Shown here piece by piece: positions 17,292 to 25,165 of a stretch of DNA of 64,000 nt (position 1 is its first letter; each line of letters opens with the position of its first letter). The stretch covers positions 248,001 through 312,000 of the forward strand of contig JBJHCV010000002.1 in NCBI GenBank assembly GCA_050486225.1, given 5' to 3'. The DNA comes from JBBDIX01 sp050486225 (GTDB lineage: Bacteria > Actinomycetota > Nitriliruptoria > Nitriliruptorales > Nitriliruptoraceae). The position numbers were made by a program, and so were the translations under genes. The notes below the pieces were generated by a model. That model saw only the letters and a program-made list of their open reading frames with translations, ran no database searches and was not told the DNA's origin.

Positions 17292-18197
17292 TCAGCCGCC
17301 GGGGCGGGCTCGCCTGCCCGTGCGGGGTCGACCCGAGACGCGCTCGCCCTCGTCGGGCGGCCGGTTCTGGCGGATCCAGGCGGCGCAGTTGACGTCGCGG
17401 CCGGTGAGCACGTCCGCGGCCATGACCGCAGCGCGCGCCTCGGCGTGCAGCGGACTCATGATGGCCGAGGTCAGGCCGTGCGAGATCGCCATGGACAGGA
17501 ACGCGCCGGTCACCACGTGACGGTTCGGCAGGCCGAAACTCACGTTCGAGGCCCCACACGTCGTGTTGACGCCCAGTTCGTCACGCAGCCGGCGCACGAG
17601 GTGGAAGACCTGCCGACCGGCGGTGGCCATCGCCCCGATGGGCATGACGAGCGGGTCGACGACCACGTCCTCGCGGGGGATGCCGTGGTCGGCCGCACGG
17701 TTCACGATCCTGCGGGCCACCTCGAAGCGGACGTCGGGGTCCTCGGAGATTCCCGTCTCGTCGTTGGAGATGGCGACGACCGCGGCTCCATGCCTGGCCA
17801 CGAACGGCAGCACCCGTTCGAGGACCTCCTCCTCACCGGTGACCGAGTTGACCAGCGGCTTGCCCTCGTACACGGAGATCGCCGCCTCGAGCGCGTCGAC
17901 GATGGACGAGTCGAGGGACAGCGGGACGTCGGTCACCTTCTGCACCAGTTCGACGGCGCGGGCGAGCAGCGCGGGTTCGTCGGCCAGCGGGATGCCGGCG
18001 TTCACGTCCAGCATGTGCGCGCCGGCGGCGACCTGCGCGAGCGCGTCGGCCTCCACCCGGCTGAAGTCACCGGCGAGCATCTCCTGGGCCAGCAGGCTGC
18101 GGCCCGTCGGGTTGATGCGTTCCCCGATCATGACGAACGGGCGGTCGAAGCCGATGACGACCTCACGGGTGGCAGAACTGACGACGGTCTCGGTCAT
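17292..18197 (-). CDS. methyltetrahydrofolate:corrinoid methyltransferase (pterin-binding, DHPS-like)
   Basis: A 301-residue pterin-binding TIM barrel of the MtvA/AcsE type. Motifs: GERINPTGR, MLDVNAG, PLSLDSS, LVNSVTGE, VVDPLVMPIG and CGASNVSFGLPNR. It would move the methyl group from the corrinoid protein onto tetrahydrofolate, giving methyl-THF. ATG at 18197 overlaps the stop of the virulence-factor-like gene. Length excludes a full MetH, and it has no DHPS-specific neighbours, so folate synthesis is unlikely. Confidence 0.9.
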   Translation of the reverse strand: MTETVVSSATREVVIGFDRPFVMIGERINPTGRSLLAQEMLAGDFSRVEADALAQVAAGAHMLDVNAGIPLADEPALLARAVELVQKVTDVPLSLDSSIVDALEAAISVYEGKPLVNSVTGEEEVLERVLPFVARHGAAVVAISNDETGISEDPDVRFEVARRIVNRAADHGIPREDVVVDPLVMPIGAMATAGRQVFHLVRRLRDELGVNTTCGASNVSFGLPNRHVVTGAFLSMAISHGLTSAIMSPLHAEARAAVMAADVLTGRDVNCAAWIRQNRPPDEGERVSGRPRTGRRARPGG

Positions 18198-18604
18198 GTG
18201 GTGACTCCGGTGTCGGTGCGTGGAGCGTCGTGCGGGTCGCGCGTCGCCGCAGAGGTCGGTGCGTGCACCCCGCCGGAGCGCACGAGCGCGGCGAGCGTGT
18301 CACGGTCGTGCGCGGCGTCGAGGCGGGCCACCTCGGCGGCGGCGAGTGCTGCCGGGTCGTCGACGGTTCCGGTCAGGTCCCGGGTGACCCGTCGCCACTG
18401 GGCGACGTAGTCGTGACGGTCGGTGAGCCCTGCAACGCGTGCGGCGCGGTCGATCGCGATCTGGAACCGCGACGGCATCAGGGCCCGCTCGGTGTGGCCC
18501 GCGCACGTCACGGTCACCTGTGCGGGGACGTCGCGCCACAGGATCGTGACCATGTGGTCCGCCGTCGCGGCTCGACGGCGACCTGCGGAGCGGCCTGCGG
18601 TCAC
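18194..18604 (-). CDS. virulence-factor-like small protein (PF13769 type)
   Basis: A 136-residue protein whose core VTILWRDVPAQVTV, then RFQIAIDRAARVAG and YVAQWRR, matches the small Virulence_fact family often found in corrinoid methyltransferase clusters. Its biochemical role is not established. The GTG at 18604 overlaps the DUF1638 stop (GTGA). An internal ATG at 18553 begins the conserved core, so the N-terminal 17 residues may or may not be made. Position between DUF1638 and the pterin methyltransferase suggests a role in methyl transfer. Confidence 0.75.
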   Translation of the reverse strand: MTAGRSAGRRRAATADHMVTILWRDVPAQVTVTCAGHTERALMPSRFQIAIDRAARVAGLTDRHDYVAQWRRVTRDLTGTVDDPAALAAAEVARLDAAHDRDTLAALVRSGGVHAPTSAATRDPHDAPRTDTGVTT

Positions 18605-19236
18605 GTCACGACCGCGACGGGCAGGGGGACACCGACGGCGTGGCCGACGGCTCGGTCGAAGGCGCCCGTGCCCGTGTCGACGACCTCGAGTGGCAGTCCG
18701 ATGCGTGCAGCCGCGCGTTCGGCCGCGGACAGCAGCGCCGGGTCGAGGGACTGACGCAGGTACACGACGCGGCGGTAGTTGCCGAAGTAGACGTCGCGCA
18801 GCCGCGGATGGCGGTCGAGTCCGAGTCCGCGCACGACGAGCCGTTCGAAGTTGCGCGCGAGGAAGTCGGTCAGGAAGAAGGTGCCCGGTTCCTCGTCGTG
18901 GAGGGTCGCGAAGCGCTCCGCGCCGGCGAACAGCTCGTAGCAGTGTGCGCCCGGGAGACGTTCGACGCCCTCCTCGGCGCACACGGCGTCGAGCAGGCCG
19001 CCCGTCCCGCAGTCCGCATAGCCGACCACGACGTGGTCGTGGGTGCCGGCGGCCCGCGCCGCGCGGATCCGGGCGCGGACGCGCTCGGGGATCTGGTCGG
19101 GGGTGTCGTGCAGACGCGCGGGAAGACCCTGCACGTCGATGCGCACCGGACCGCCGAGCCGTGCCAGCGCGGCGAGTTCGGTCGCGACTGCTCCACACGC
19201 GATGACCAGCACGCGGGTCTCGGCGCGCGCGGTCAT
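18601..19236 (-). CDS. DUF1638 protein
   Basis: A 211-residue protein with VLVIACGAVATEL at the start, VVGYADCGTGGLLDAVC, CYELFAGAERF and the C-terminal DVYFGNYRRVVYLRQS. This fits DUF1638, a family of unknown activity common beside MttB-like and corrinoid proteins. The conserved Cys, His and Tyr residues suggest metal or cofactor handling, but that is speculation. Start ATG at 19236 overlaps the corrinoid-protein stop (TGATG). Confidence 0.85.
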   Translation of the reverse strand: MTARAETRVLVIACGAVATELAALARLGGPVRIDVQGLPARLHDTPDQIPERVRARIRAARAAGTHDHVVVGYADCGTGGLLDAVCAEEGVERLPGAHCYELFAGAERFATLHDEEPGTFFLTDFLARNFERLVVRGLGLDRHPRLRDVYFGNYRRVVYLRQSLDPALLSAAERAAARIGLPLEVVDTGTGAFDRAVGHAVGVPLPVAVVT

Positions 19237-19937
19237 CACACGCCCGCGGTCTCGCGACGACGTTCGACGAGGGTCGAGGCGATCTCTGCGGCCACGGCGG
19301 CGTCGCGACAGTACGCGTCGGCCCCGATGGCGACCCCGAACTCCTCGTTGAGCGGCGCTCCGCCCACGAGCACGATGTAGTCGTCGCGCAGCCCTCTGGC
19401 CGTCATGGTGTCGATGACGACCTTCATGTACGGCATCGTGGTCGTCAGCAGCGCCGACATCCCCAGGATGTCGGGCTGGTGCTCGGCGAGTGCGGCGAGG
19501 TACGCGTCGACGTCGGTGTTGATGCCGATGTCGATCACCTCGAAGCCCGCGCCCTCGAGCATCATCGCGACGAGGTTCTTGCCGATGTCGTGGATGTCAC
19601 CCTTGACGGTGCCGATCACGACCTTGCCGATGGGCTTCGCGCCGGTCTCGGCGAGCAGGGGGCGCAGGATCTCCATGCCCGCCTTCATGGCGTTGGCCGC
19701 GAGCAGGACCTCCGGCACGAACAGCACGCCGTCACGGAAGTCGACGCCGACGATCCGCATGCCCTCGACGAGCGCCTCGTCGAGGACCCGTTGCGCCTCC
19801 CAGCCCCGGCCGACGAGGATGTTGGTGCCCTCGGCGATCTCGTCGGCGAGCCCGTCGTACAGGTCCTCGTGCATCTGGCCCACGAGGTCCTCGTCGGCGA
19901 GCGTGTCAAGGTCGAGTTCGTCGGACGGGTCGGTCAT
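19236..19937 (-). CDS. corrinoid (B12-binding) methyl carrier protein
   Basis: A 233-residue protein with an N-terminal helical cap domain (GVLFVPEVLLAANAMKAG) and a Rossmann B12 domain carrying the base-off motif DIHDIGKNLV (DxHxxG), a SALLTTTM loop and the GGAPLN end. It carries the methyl group between the MttB-like enzyme and the pterin methyltransferase. The ATG at 19937 has GAAGGGG upstream, whereas an in-frame upstream start at 19961 lacks one. First gene of the long minus-strand operon. Confidence 0.93.
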   Translation of the reverse strand: MTDPSDELDLDTLADEDLVGQMHEDLYDGLADEIAEGTNILVGRGWEAQRVLDEALVEGMRIVGVDFRDGVLFVPEVLLAANAMKAGMEILRPLLAETGAKPIGKVVIGTVKGDIHDIGKNLVAMMLEGAGFEVIDIGINTDVDAYLAALAEHQPDILGMSALLTTTMPYMKVVIDTMTARGLRDDYIVLVGGAPLNEEFGVAIGADAYCRDAAVAAEIASTLVERRRETAGV

Positions 19938-19994
19938 GCCCACCCCTTCGCATCGCAGCACGAACCGCAGGCCACGACCTGCGGAGACGTCTTC

Positions 19995-20024
19995 ACCCTA
20001 CGGAAGTCGCTTCATGCCGTCCAA
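19995..20024 (-). promoter_or_regulatory. predicted promoter of the corrinoid operon
   Basis: On the minus strand TTGGAC (20024-20019), 18-bp spacer, TAGGGT (20000-19995). It gives a leader of about 50 nt to the ATG at 19937. Both hexamers are only partial matches. Confidence 0.4.
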
Positions 20025-20029
20025 TACTC

Positions 20030-20052
20030 AAACGGCATCCACTGATACGTTT
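20030..20052. promoter_or_regulatory. inverted repeat AAACG-N13-CGTTT, candidate LysR operator
   Basis: Arms AAACG (20030-20034) and CGTTT (20048-20052) lie 11 bp before the LysR start and just upstream of the predicted corrinoid-operon promoter on the other strand. LysR proteins usually bind dyads of this spacing in the shared region with a divergent target. Confidence 0.4.
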
Positions 20053-20062
20053 CCAGCATCGC

Positions 20063-21001
20063 ATGACACCGACGAGCGAGGCACGCGTGTCGGACATCGC
20101 CGACCTCGACCTGCTGAGCGCGTTCGTCGCCGTGGCCGAGGAACGCCACTTCCGGCGTGCCGCGGAACGGCTGCACCTCGCCCAACCCGTGGTCAGCCGC
20201 CGCATCCAGCGCCTCGAGCGCGACATCGGGGTCCAGCTGCTCGAACGCTCGACCCGCCAGGTGTCGCTCACGGACGCGGGCACCGGGTTCCTCGACGACG
20301 CACGGCGCCTGCTGCACGACGCCGACCTCGCGGTCGCCCGAGCACGCCGCGTCGCACAGGGGGTGCTCGGTCGTCTGTCCATCGGGTTCGTCGAGTCGGT
20401 CGCGTTCGAACTGCTCGCTCCCCTACTCGCGCAGCTCGAACAGCGCGTCCCGGACGTGACCCTCGAACTGCGCGAGCTGTCCACCGAGCAGCAGCTGGCC
20501 GAACTCCACGGCGACGTGGACGTCGCGATCGTGCGCGAACTCGGGGAACACGAACTCGGAGCCGAGCAGCTCACCGGTCGGCACCTGCTGACCGAGCGCC
20601 TGCACGTCGCCCTGCCCGAGCGTCACCGGCTCGCGGGGCACGCCTCACTGCAGTTGGAGGAGCTCGCCGACCTGCCGTTCGTCATGTTCCCGCGACCGCC
20701 CGTCCCCCGACTGCACGACCACCTCGTCGGGGTGTGCACCCGGGCCGGCTTCCACCCGGACATCGTCGCGCACGCGGCGCAGTACCCGACGATGCTCGCG
20801 ATGGTCGCCGCCGCCCGCGGCCTCGCACTCGTGCCGGCCTGCGCACGGGCGATCCGTCCTCAGGGGGTACGGCTCGTACCACTGGAGGACGACCACGCGA
20901 CCACGAGCCTGTCGCTGGCGTGGCAGGAACCCGCGCCGGCGGCCCTCGACACGTTCGTCGAGGCGGCGACCACGGTGGCGCGAGCGCACGACACGCCCTG
21001 A
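20063..21001 (+). CDS. LysR-family transcriptional regulator
   Basis: A 312-residue regulator with an N-terminal winged helix (DLDLLSAFVAVAEERHFRRAAERLHLAQPVVSRR shape, residues 12-70) and a periplasmic-binding-like effector domain. It diverges from the corrinoid operon across 125 bp containing an inverted repeat, so that operon and its own gene are the probable targets. The effector may be the methylated substrate or a folate/corrinoid metabolite, which is inference. Confidence 0.9.
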   Translation: MTPTSEARVSDIADLDLLSAFVAVAEERHFRRAAERLHLAQPVVSRRIQRLERDIGVQLLERSTRQVSLTDAGTGFLDDARRLLHDADLAVARARRVAQGVLGRLSIGFVESVAFELLAPLLAQLEQRVPDVTLELRELSTEQQLAELHGDVDVAIVRELGEHELGAEQLTGRHLLTERLHVALPERHRLAGHASLQLEELADLPFVMFPRPPVPRLHDHLVGVCTRAGFHPDIVAHAAQYPTMLAMVAAARGLALVPACARAIRPQGVRLVPLEDDHATTSLSLAWQEPAPAALDTFVEAATTVARAHDTP

Positions 21002-21018
21002 CCGGTCGAGCCGGGTCA
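20999..21018. terminator. short stop-to-stop hairpin between lysR and proS
   Basis: TGACCGG-TCGAG-CCGGGTCA pairs with one bulged base. The outer TGA and TCA are the two convergent stop codons. No T tract follows, so terminator function is doubtful. Confidence 0.25.
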
Positions 21019-22476
21019 GTACGCCCGGGCGAAGGCGACGCGCGTGTCGTAGGCCGAGGGCTGCCCGCACCACACGCACGAGCCCTGTTCCGGCTCCCCG
21101 TCGACGGGCACACAACGCGGGGTCGCGGCGGTCTCGGCCTTGATCGCGTCCTCGCAGTCCGCGGACCCGCAGTGCAGGGCGTACGACAGGCCGGTCGCGA
21201 CCTGCTCGCGCAGGGCGTCGGCGTCGTCCGCGCGCGCCGAGTGGGCCTCACGGAAGTCCAGCGCCCGCTGCAGCAGCGCGTCGTGGTAGTCGTCGAGTCG
21301 CGCCTGCATGCCGTCGACGAAGGCGTCGTAGGTCACCGCGTCCTTGCGGGTGCGCCCACGGTCGTCGGTCTCACCCACTCGCGGCGCGACCAGCACCTGC
21401 CCGGCCTCCAGGTCCCGCGGACCGAGTTCTGCGCGCATCGGCACCCCGCGCATCTCCCAGTCGTTGAACTTGAACCCGGGAGACGCGTCCCGTTCGTCGA
21501 CCTCGACGCGGATGCCCTGCGCACGCAGCCGATCCGCGAGTTCACGGGCCTTCGCGGTGGGCGCCTCACGGTCCTCTCCGCGACCGATCGGGACGATGAC
21601 CACCTGGATGGGCGCGAGCCGCGGCGGCAGCACCAGACCCTGGTCGTCGCCGTGGGCGAGGATCACCGCGCCGATGAGCCGGGTCGACACCCCCCACGAC
21701 GTGGTGTGGACGTGCTGGACCTGGTTGTCCTCGTCCTGGAAGGTGATGTCGAACGCCCGGGCGAAGTTGGTGCCCATGTAGTGCGACGTGCCGCACTGCA
21801 GGGCCTTGCCGTCCTGCATCAGCGCCTCGATGCTGTAGGTGCGCACGGCACCCGCGAAGCGCTCGCCGGGGGTCTTCTCGCCCGGGATCATCGGGACCGC
21901 CAGGACGTTGCGTGCGAACTCTGTGTAGACGTCGAACATGCGGAGGGTCTCCGCCATGGCGTCAGCCTCGTCGGCGTGCGCCGTGTGGCCCTCCTGCCAC
22001 AGGAACTCCGTGGTGCGCAGGAACACGCGGGGGCGCAGTTCCCAGCGCACGACGTTCGCCCACTGGTTGATGAGCACCGGCAGGTCCCGGTAGGAACTGA
22101 TCCACCGGCTGTACATCGTGCCGATGACGGTCTCCGAGGTCGGCCGCACCACCAGCGGCTCCTCGAGTTCCTTCCCGCCCCCGTGGGTCACCACCGCCAG
22201 TTCGGGGGCGAACCCCTCGACGTGTTCGGCCTCCTTCTGCAGCAGCGACATCGGGATGAACAGCGGGAAGTAGGCATTGACGTGCCCGGTGTCCTTGAAC
22301 CGCTGGTCGAGCTGCGACTGGAGCAGCTCCCACATCCGGTAGCCGTAGGGACGCATGACCATCGTGCCCTTGGCCGGGCCGCGGTCCGCGAGTTCGGCGC
22401 GGAAGACGATCTCGTTGTACCAGGCCGACACGTCCTCGCTGAGGGGGGTGACTCCCCGGTCGTCGTTGCCGCTCAC
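21016..22476 (-). CDS. proS: proline--tRNA ligase, archaeal/eukaryotic type
   Basis: A 486-residue class II synthetase charging tRNA-Pro. It has DVSAWYNEIVFRAELAD near the start, PYGYRMWELLQ, the motif 2 RTTEFLWQEGHTAHA, and a C-terminal anticodon and zinc-like domain ending in VAFARAY. It lacks the roughly 180-residue insertion editing domain of the usual bacterial ProRS and matches the archaeal-type (ProS type 3) enzymes. The GTG at 22476 is preceded by GAGAGG. C-terminal cysteines (CGSADC, CVWCG) replace the classical zinc site. Confidence 0.92.
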   Translation of the reverse strand: MSGNDDRGVTPLSEDVSAWYNEIVFRAELADRGPAKGTMVMRPYGYRMWELLQSQLDQRFKDTGHVNAYFPLFIPMSLLQKEAEHVEGFAPELAVVTHGGGKELEEPLVVRPTSETVIGTMYSRWISSYRDLPVLINQWANVVRWELRPRVFLRTTEFLWQEGHTAHADEADAMAETLRMFDVYTEFARNVLAVPMIPGEKTPGERFAGAVRTYSIEALMQDGKALQCGTSHYMGTNFARAFDITFQDEDNQVQHVHTTSWGVSTRLIGAVILAHGDDQGLVLPPRLAPIQVVIVPIGRGEDREAPTAKARELADRLRAQGIRVEVDERDASPGFKFNDWEMRGVPMRAELGPRDLEAGQVLVAPRVGETDDRGRTRKDAVTYDAFVDGMQARLDDYHDALLQRALDFREAHSARADDADALREQVATGLSYALHCGSADCEDAIKAETAATPRCVPVDGEPEQGSCVWCGQPSAYDTRVAFARAY

Positions 22477-22617
22477 GTGCACCTCTCGCGCCACCGGCGC
22501 GGCCGGCCGTCGACCGCGCACGTGTGCGCAGGCTACTGACGCGCTCCACGGCCCGAGTCGCCGCGGATCCGGTCGACCCCGTTAGGGTGCCGCCTCGCCG
22601 TCTCCGGGAGGTCGGAC

Positions 22618-23097
22618 GTGACCGGCATCGCGAGCACGAAGGACGAACGCGCTCTGACGTACCTGTCGGTGCTGTTCGGGTCGTTCGCCATGGCGGCCCA
22701 CGCCCTGACCACGGCATACCCGCCCGCGGTCGTGCTGATGTTCACCATCCCGCTGGCGACCGCGACCACGGGTCGGCTGCGGGGCAACCGCGTGCTGCAG
22801 CAGGTCGCGCTGGTCGTGGGTGTCGCACTGGCGGTGACCTACGCGCTCGCCTGGCCACCACTCATCCGCCTCGTGCTCGTCGCCGGTCCGGCCGCCGTGC
22901 TGTACCTGGTCGGCTCGATGCTGCGGACGAGGGAACGACTCGCCGCGATCGTGTGGGTCGCGACCGGCGCGATCGCGTACGCCGCCGGCCTGCTGGTGCC
23001 CTCCACGGACGCCGGCGTCAGCATCGCGCTCAGCATGGTCGTCCTCGGCCTCGTGTTCACCCTCCTGCGCGTCCGTGGCGGGTGGACCCGGGCCTGA
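22618..23097 (+). CDS. small integral membrane protein, unknown
   Basis: A 159-residue protein that is hydrophobic almost throughout, with about five membrane helices (for example PAVVLMFTIPLATATTG and LAAIVWVATGAIAYAAG). The GTG at 22618 follows GGGAGG with good spacing. I recognise no family. It lies alone between proS and the BCCT gene, with no coupling to either. Confidence 0.65.
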   Translation: MTGIASTKDERALTYLSVLFGSFAMAAHALTTAYPPAVVLMFTIPLATATTGRLRGNRVLQQVALVVGVALAVTYALAWPPLIRLVLVAGPAAVLYLVGSMLRTRERLAAIVWVATGAIAYAAGLLVPSTDAGVSIALSMVVLGLVFTLLRVRGGWTRA

Positions 23098-23377
23098 TCG
23101 TGACCGCGCGGACACCGGATTCCCCGCTCCTGTCGCGCGCGCTCAACGGACAACGGTTGCGCTCAACGCACGAACTGTACGAATGGCGGTGTCCGCGCCC
23201 GTGCGTGGTGGCATCTGCGCAACCGTTCTGCCATGGTGTCGCTCGCCGGGGCGCCGTGACCGACCGTGAAGGTCAGACGGCCCGGGGACGAGCGCGGCGA
23301 GCCGCGCACCGTCGCGGGAGCGACATCGACGGTGGGGCTCGCTGGCGCACGAACCTGCGACAGGGAGAATCAACGAG
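23098..23377 (+). promoter_or_regulatory. 280-bp structured leader/regulatory region before the BCCT gene
   Basis: No gene. It holds two copies of GCGCTCAACG (23139-23148 and 23159-23168), an inverted repeat AACGGTTGCG (23152-23161) / CGCAACCGTT (23218-23227), and nearer the gene two hairpins: GCGCGGC-GA-GCCGCGC and CACCGTC/GACGGTG with a nested GTCG stem. A promoter was not identified with confidence. No glycine riboswitch core was seen. Confidence 0.45.
23156..23173 (+). promoter_or_regulatory. 18-bp element shared with the folC/iclR junction
   Basis: GTTGCGCTCAACGCACGA here matches 16 of 18 bases with GTTGCGTTCAGCGCACGA at 30985-31002, upstream of the IclR gene and in the same orientation. 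The core is a TGCG-N5-CGCA dyad. It is a candidate operator for the IclR protein or another shared regulator. Confidence 0.45.
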
Positions 23378-24970
23378 ATGTCAACCATGGAACGGATGAG
23401 GTCCCACATTCATCCGGTCGTGTTCCCGGTCTCTGCGGGCCTGATCGTGCTCTTCATGATCTATGGCGCCGTCGCGACCGATCACGCCGGAGAGATGCTG
23501 GGCGAGGTGTTCAACTTCGTCGTCGGAACCTTCGGGTGGTTCCTGATCGCCAGCGTGGCCTTCCTGCTGATCTTCTGCTTCTGGCTCGCGCTGGGCCGGC
23601 ACGCCAACACGAAGCTGGGCCCTGACGACTCCGAGCCCGACTACAGCTACCTGACGTGGTTCTCGATGCTCTTCGCCGCAGGCATGGGCATCGGCCTCGT
23701 GTTCTGGGGGGTGGAGGAGCCCGTCGCGCACTTCGCGCACGACGCGCCGCCACGCCTCGGTGACGCCACGCCGGCACTCGGCACGGAGGCAGCCGCCAGC
23801 GAGGCGATGCTGCTCACGTTCCACCACTGGGGGCTCGGGCCCTGGGCCGTGTACGCGGTCCTGGGGTTGTCGCTCGCGTACTTCGGCTACCGCCACGGCC
23901 TGCCGATGACGGTCCGTTCCGCGCTCTACCCGCTGATCGGCGAGCGCTACAAGGGCTGGCTCGGCAACCTGGTCGACATCCTGGCCATCTTCGGCACGAT
24001 GTTCGGGATCGCGACGTCGCTCGGTCTGGGCGTGACCCAGATCAACGCCGGACTCAACCGGGTGTTCGACGTCCCGATCGGGACCGGCACCCAGATCATG
24101 CTGATCGCCATCGTCACGGCGGCCGCGACGATCTCCGTCGTGTCCGGCCTCGACAAGGGCATCAAGCGCCTGTCCCAGACCAACATGTGGATGGCCGGCG
24201 CCCTGCTCGCCTTCGTGTTCATCGCCGGTCCGACGCTGGTGGTCCTGACCGCCTACTTCGAGAACATCGGCAACTACGTCTTCCAGACGATCCCGCTGCT
24301 CGGCTGGGCGGGCACCTACCACGGTGAGGGCTGGGCCGCGGCCTGGACCATCTTCTACTGGGCGTGGTGGATCTCGTGGGCGCCCTTCGTCGGCATGTTC
24401 ATCGCACGCATCTCCCGCGGCCGCACGATCCGCGAGTTCGTCACGGGCGTGCTGGTCGTCCCGACGCTGGTCTCGTTCCTGTGGTTCACGGTCATGGGCA
24501 ACACGGCCATCCACCTGGAGCTCACCGGTGTCGCCGCCATCAGCGAGTCGGTCGACTACTCGGGTGCCGGGATGTTCGCGCTGCTCGATGCCCTGCCGGC
24601 CACGACGGTCACGTCGATCCTGGCGATCCTGGTCGTCACGATCTTCTTCGTGACCAGTTCCGACTCGGGCTCGTTCGTGATCGACATGATCGCGTCGGGA
24701 GGCGAACTCGACCCCCCGAAGGGCATGCGGGTCTTCTGGGCCGTGTCCGAGGGTGTCGTCGCCGCGGTGCTGCTCGCCGCCGGCGGCCTCGGTGCGCTGC
24801 AGGCCGGGTCGGTCGCCACGGGTCTGCCGTTCGCGGCCGTGCTGGTCGTGGTCGCCGTCGGGCTCGCACGTGGCCTGGCGAAGGACCATGCGGGTCTGAT
24901 GGTCGTGCGCCCCGAGGATCGGGACTCGAGCCCGACCGTCGGTGCGTCACGGGACATGGATCCACGCTGA
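23378..24970 (+). CDS. BCCT-family transporter (betaine/carnitine/choline)
   Basis: A 530-residue carrier with twelve hydrophobic segments. Hallmarks are AAGMGIGLVFWGVEEP, the TM8 substrate segment FYWAWWISWAPFVGMFIARIS followed by RGRTIREF, and the TSSDSG loop. It probably imports glycine betaine or a related quaternary amine with Na+ or H+. ATG at 23378 has GGGAGA upstream. The C-terminal tail is short, which argues for catabolic uptake rather than an osmosensing carrier. Its position before the dimethylglycine-type flavoprotein supports a methylamine diet. Confidence 0.93.
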   Translation: MSTMERMRSHIHPVVFPVSAGLIVLFMIYGAVATDHAGEMLGEVFNFVVGTFGWFLIASVAFLLIFCFWLALGRHANTKLGPDDSEPDYSYLTWFSMLFAAGMGIGLVFWGVEEPVAHFAHDAPPRLGDATPALGTEAAASEAMLLTFHHWGLGPWAVYAVLGLSLAYFGYRHGLPMTVRSALYPLIGERYKGWLGNLVDILAIFGTMFGIATSLGLGVTQINAGLNRVFDVPIGTGTQIMLIAIVTAAATISVVSGLDKGIKRLSQTNMWMAGALLAFVFIAGPTLVVLTAYFENIGNYVFQTIPLLGWAGTYHGEGWAAAWTIFYWAWWISWAPFVGMFIARISRGRTIREFVTGVLVVPTLVSFLWFTVMGNTAIHLELTGVAAISESVDYSGAGMFALLDALPATTVTSILAILVVTIFFVTSSDSGSFVIDMIASGGELDPPKGMRVFWAVSEGVVAAVLLAAGGLGALQAGSVATGLPFAAVLVVVAVGLARGLAKDHAGLMVVRPEDRDSSPTVGASRDMDPR

Positions 24971-24988
24971 TCCCCACCTGATCGCAGG

Positions 24989-25018
24989 CGGAGCGCCGGC
25001 CCTCGGGTCGGCGCTCCG
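24989..25018 (+). terminator. intrinsic-type terminator after the BCCT gene
   Basis: A perfect ten-base stem CGGAGCGCCG / CGGCGCTCCG (24989-24998 and 25009-25018) with a ten-base loop, starting 18 bases after the stop. Only a short TT follows, as is common in GC-rich actinobacteria. Confidence 0.65.
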
Positions 25019-25071
25019 TTCGTCCGGCCCCTGCCATCCCCCCTGGCCCGCTCCCACTTGAGGCACATCTG

Positions 25072-25100
25072 TTGACACGCTACTGATATATCTCTACGTT
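25072..25100 (+). promoter_or_regulatory. strong predicted promoter with operator GATATATC in the spacer, before gntR
   Basis: TTGACA (25072-25077), exactly 17 bp, TACGTT (25095-25100). The spacer carries the perfect palindrome GATATATC (25085-25092), a strikingly AT-rich island in this genome. It would be ideally placed for repression by the GntR protein encoded next, with transcription starting near 25107. Confidence 0.7.
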
Positions 25101-25165
25101 GGAGTTGGCCTCACGGGAGCAGGGCCATCTCCGACTCGACCGTCCCCGCGCTCGCCGACCTGTCG

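Noticed and set aside
23098..23377. Glycine riboswitch before the BCCT gene
   Set aside because: The conserved glycine-aptamer core and tandem arrangement were not found by eye.
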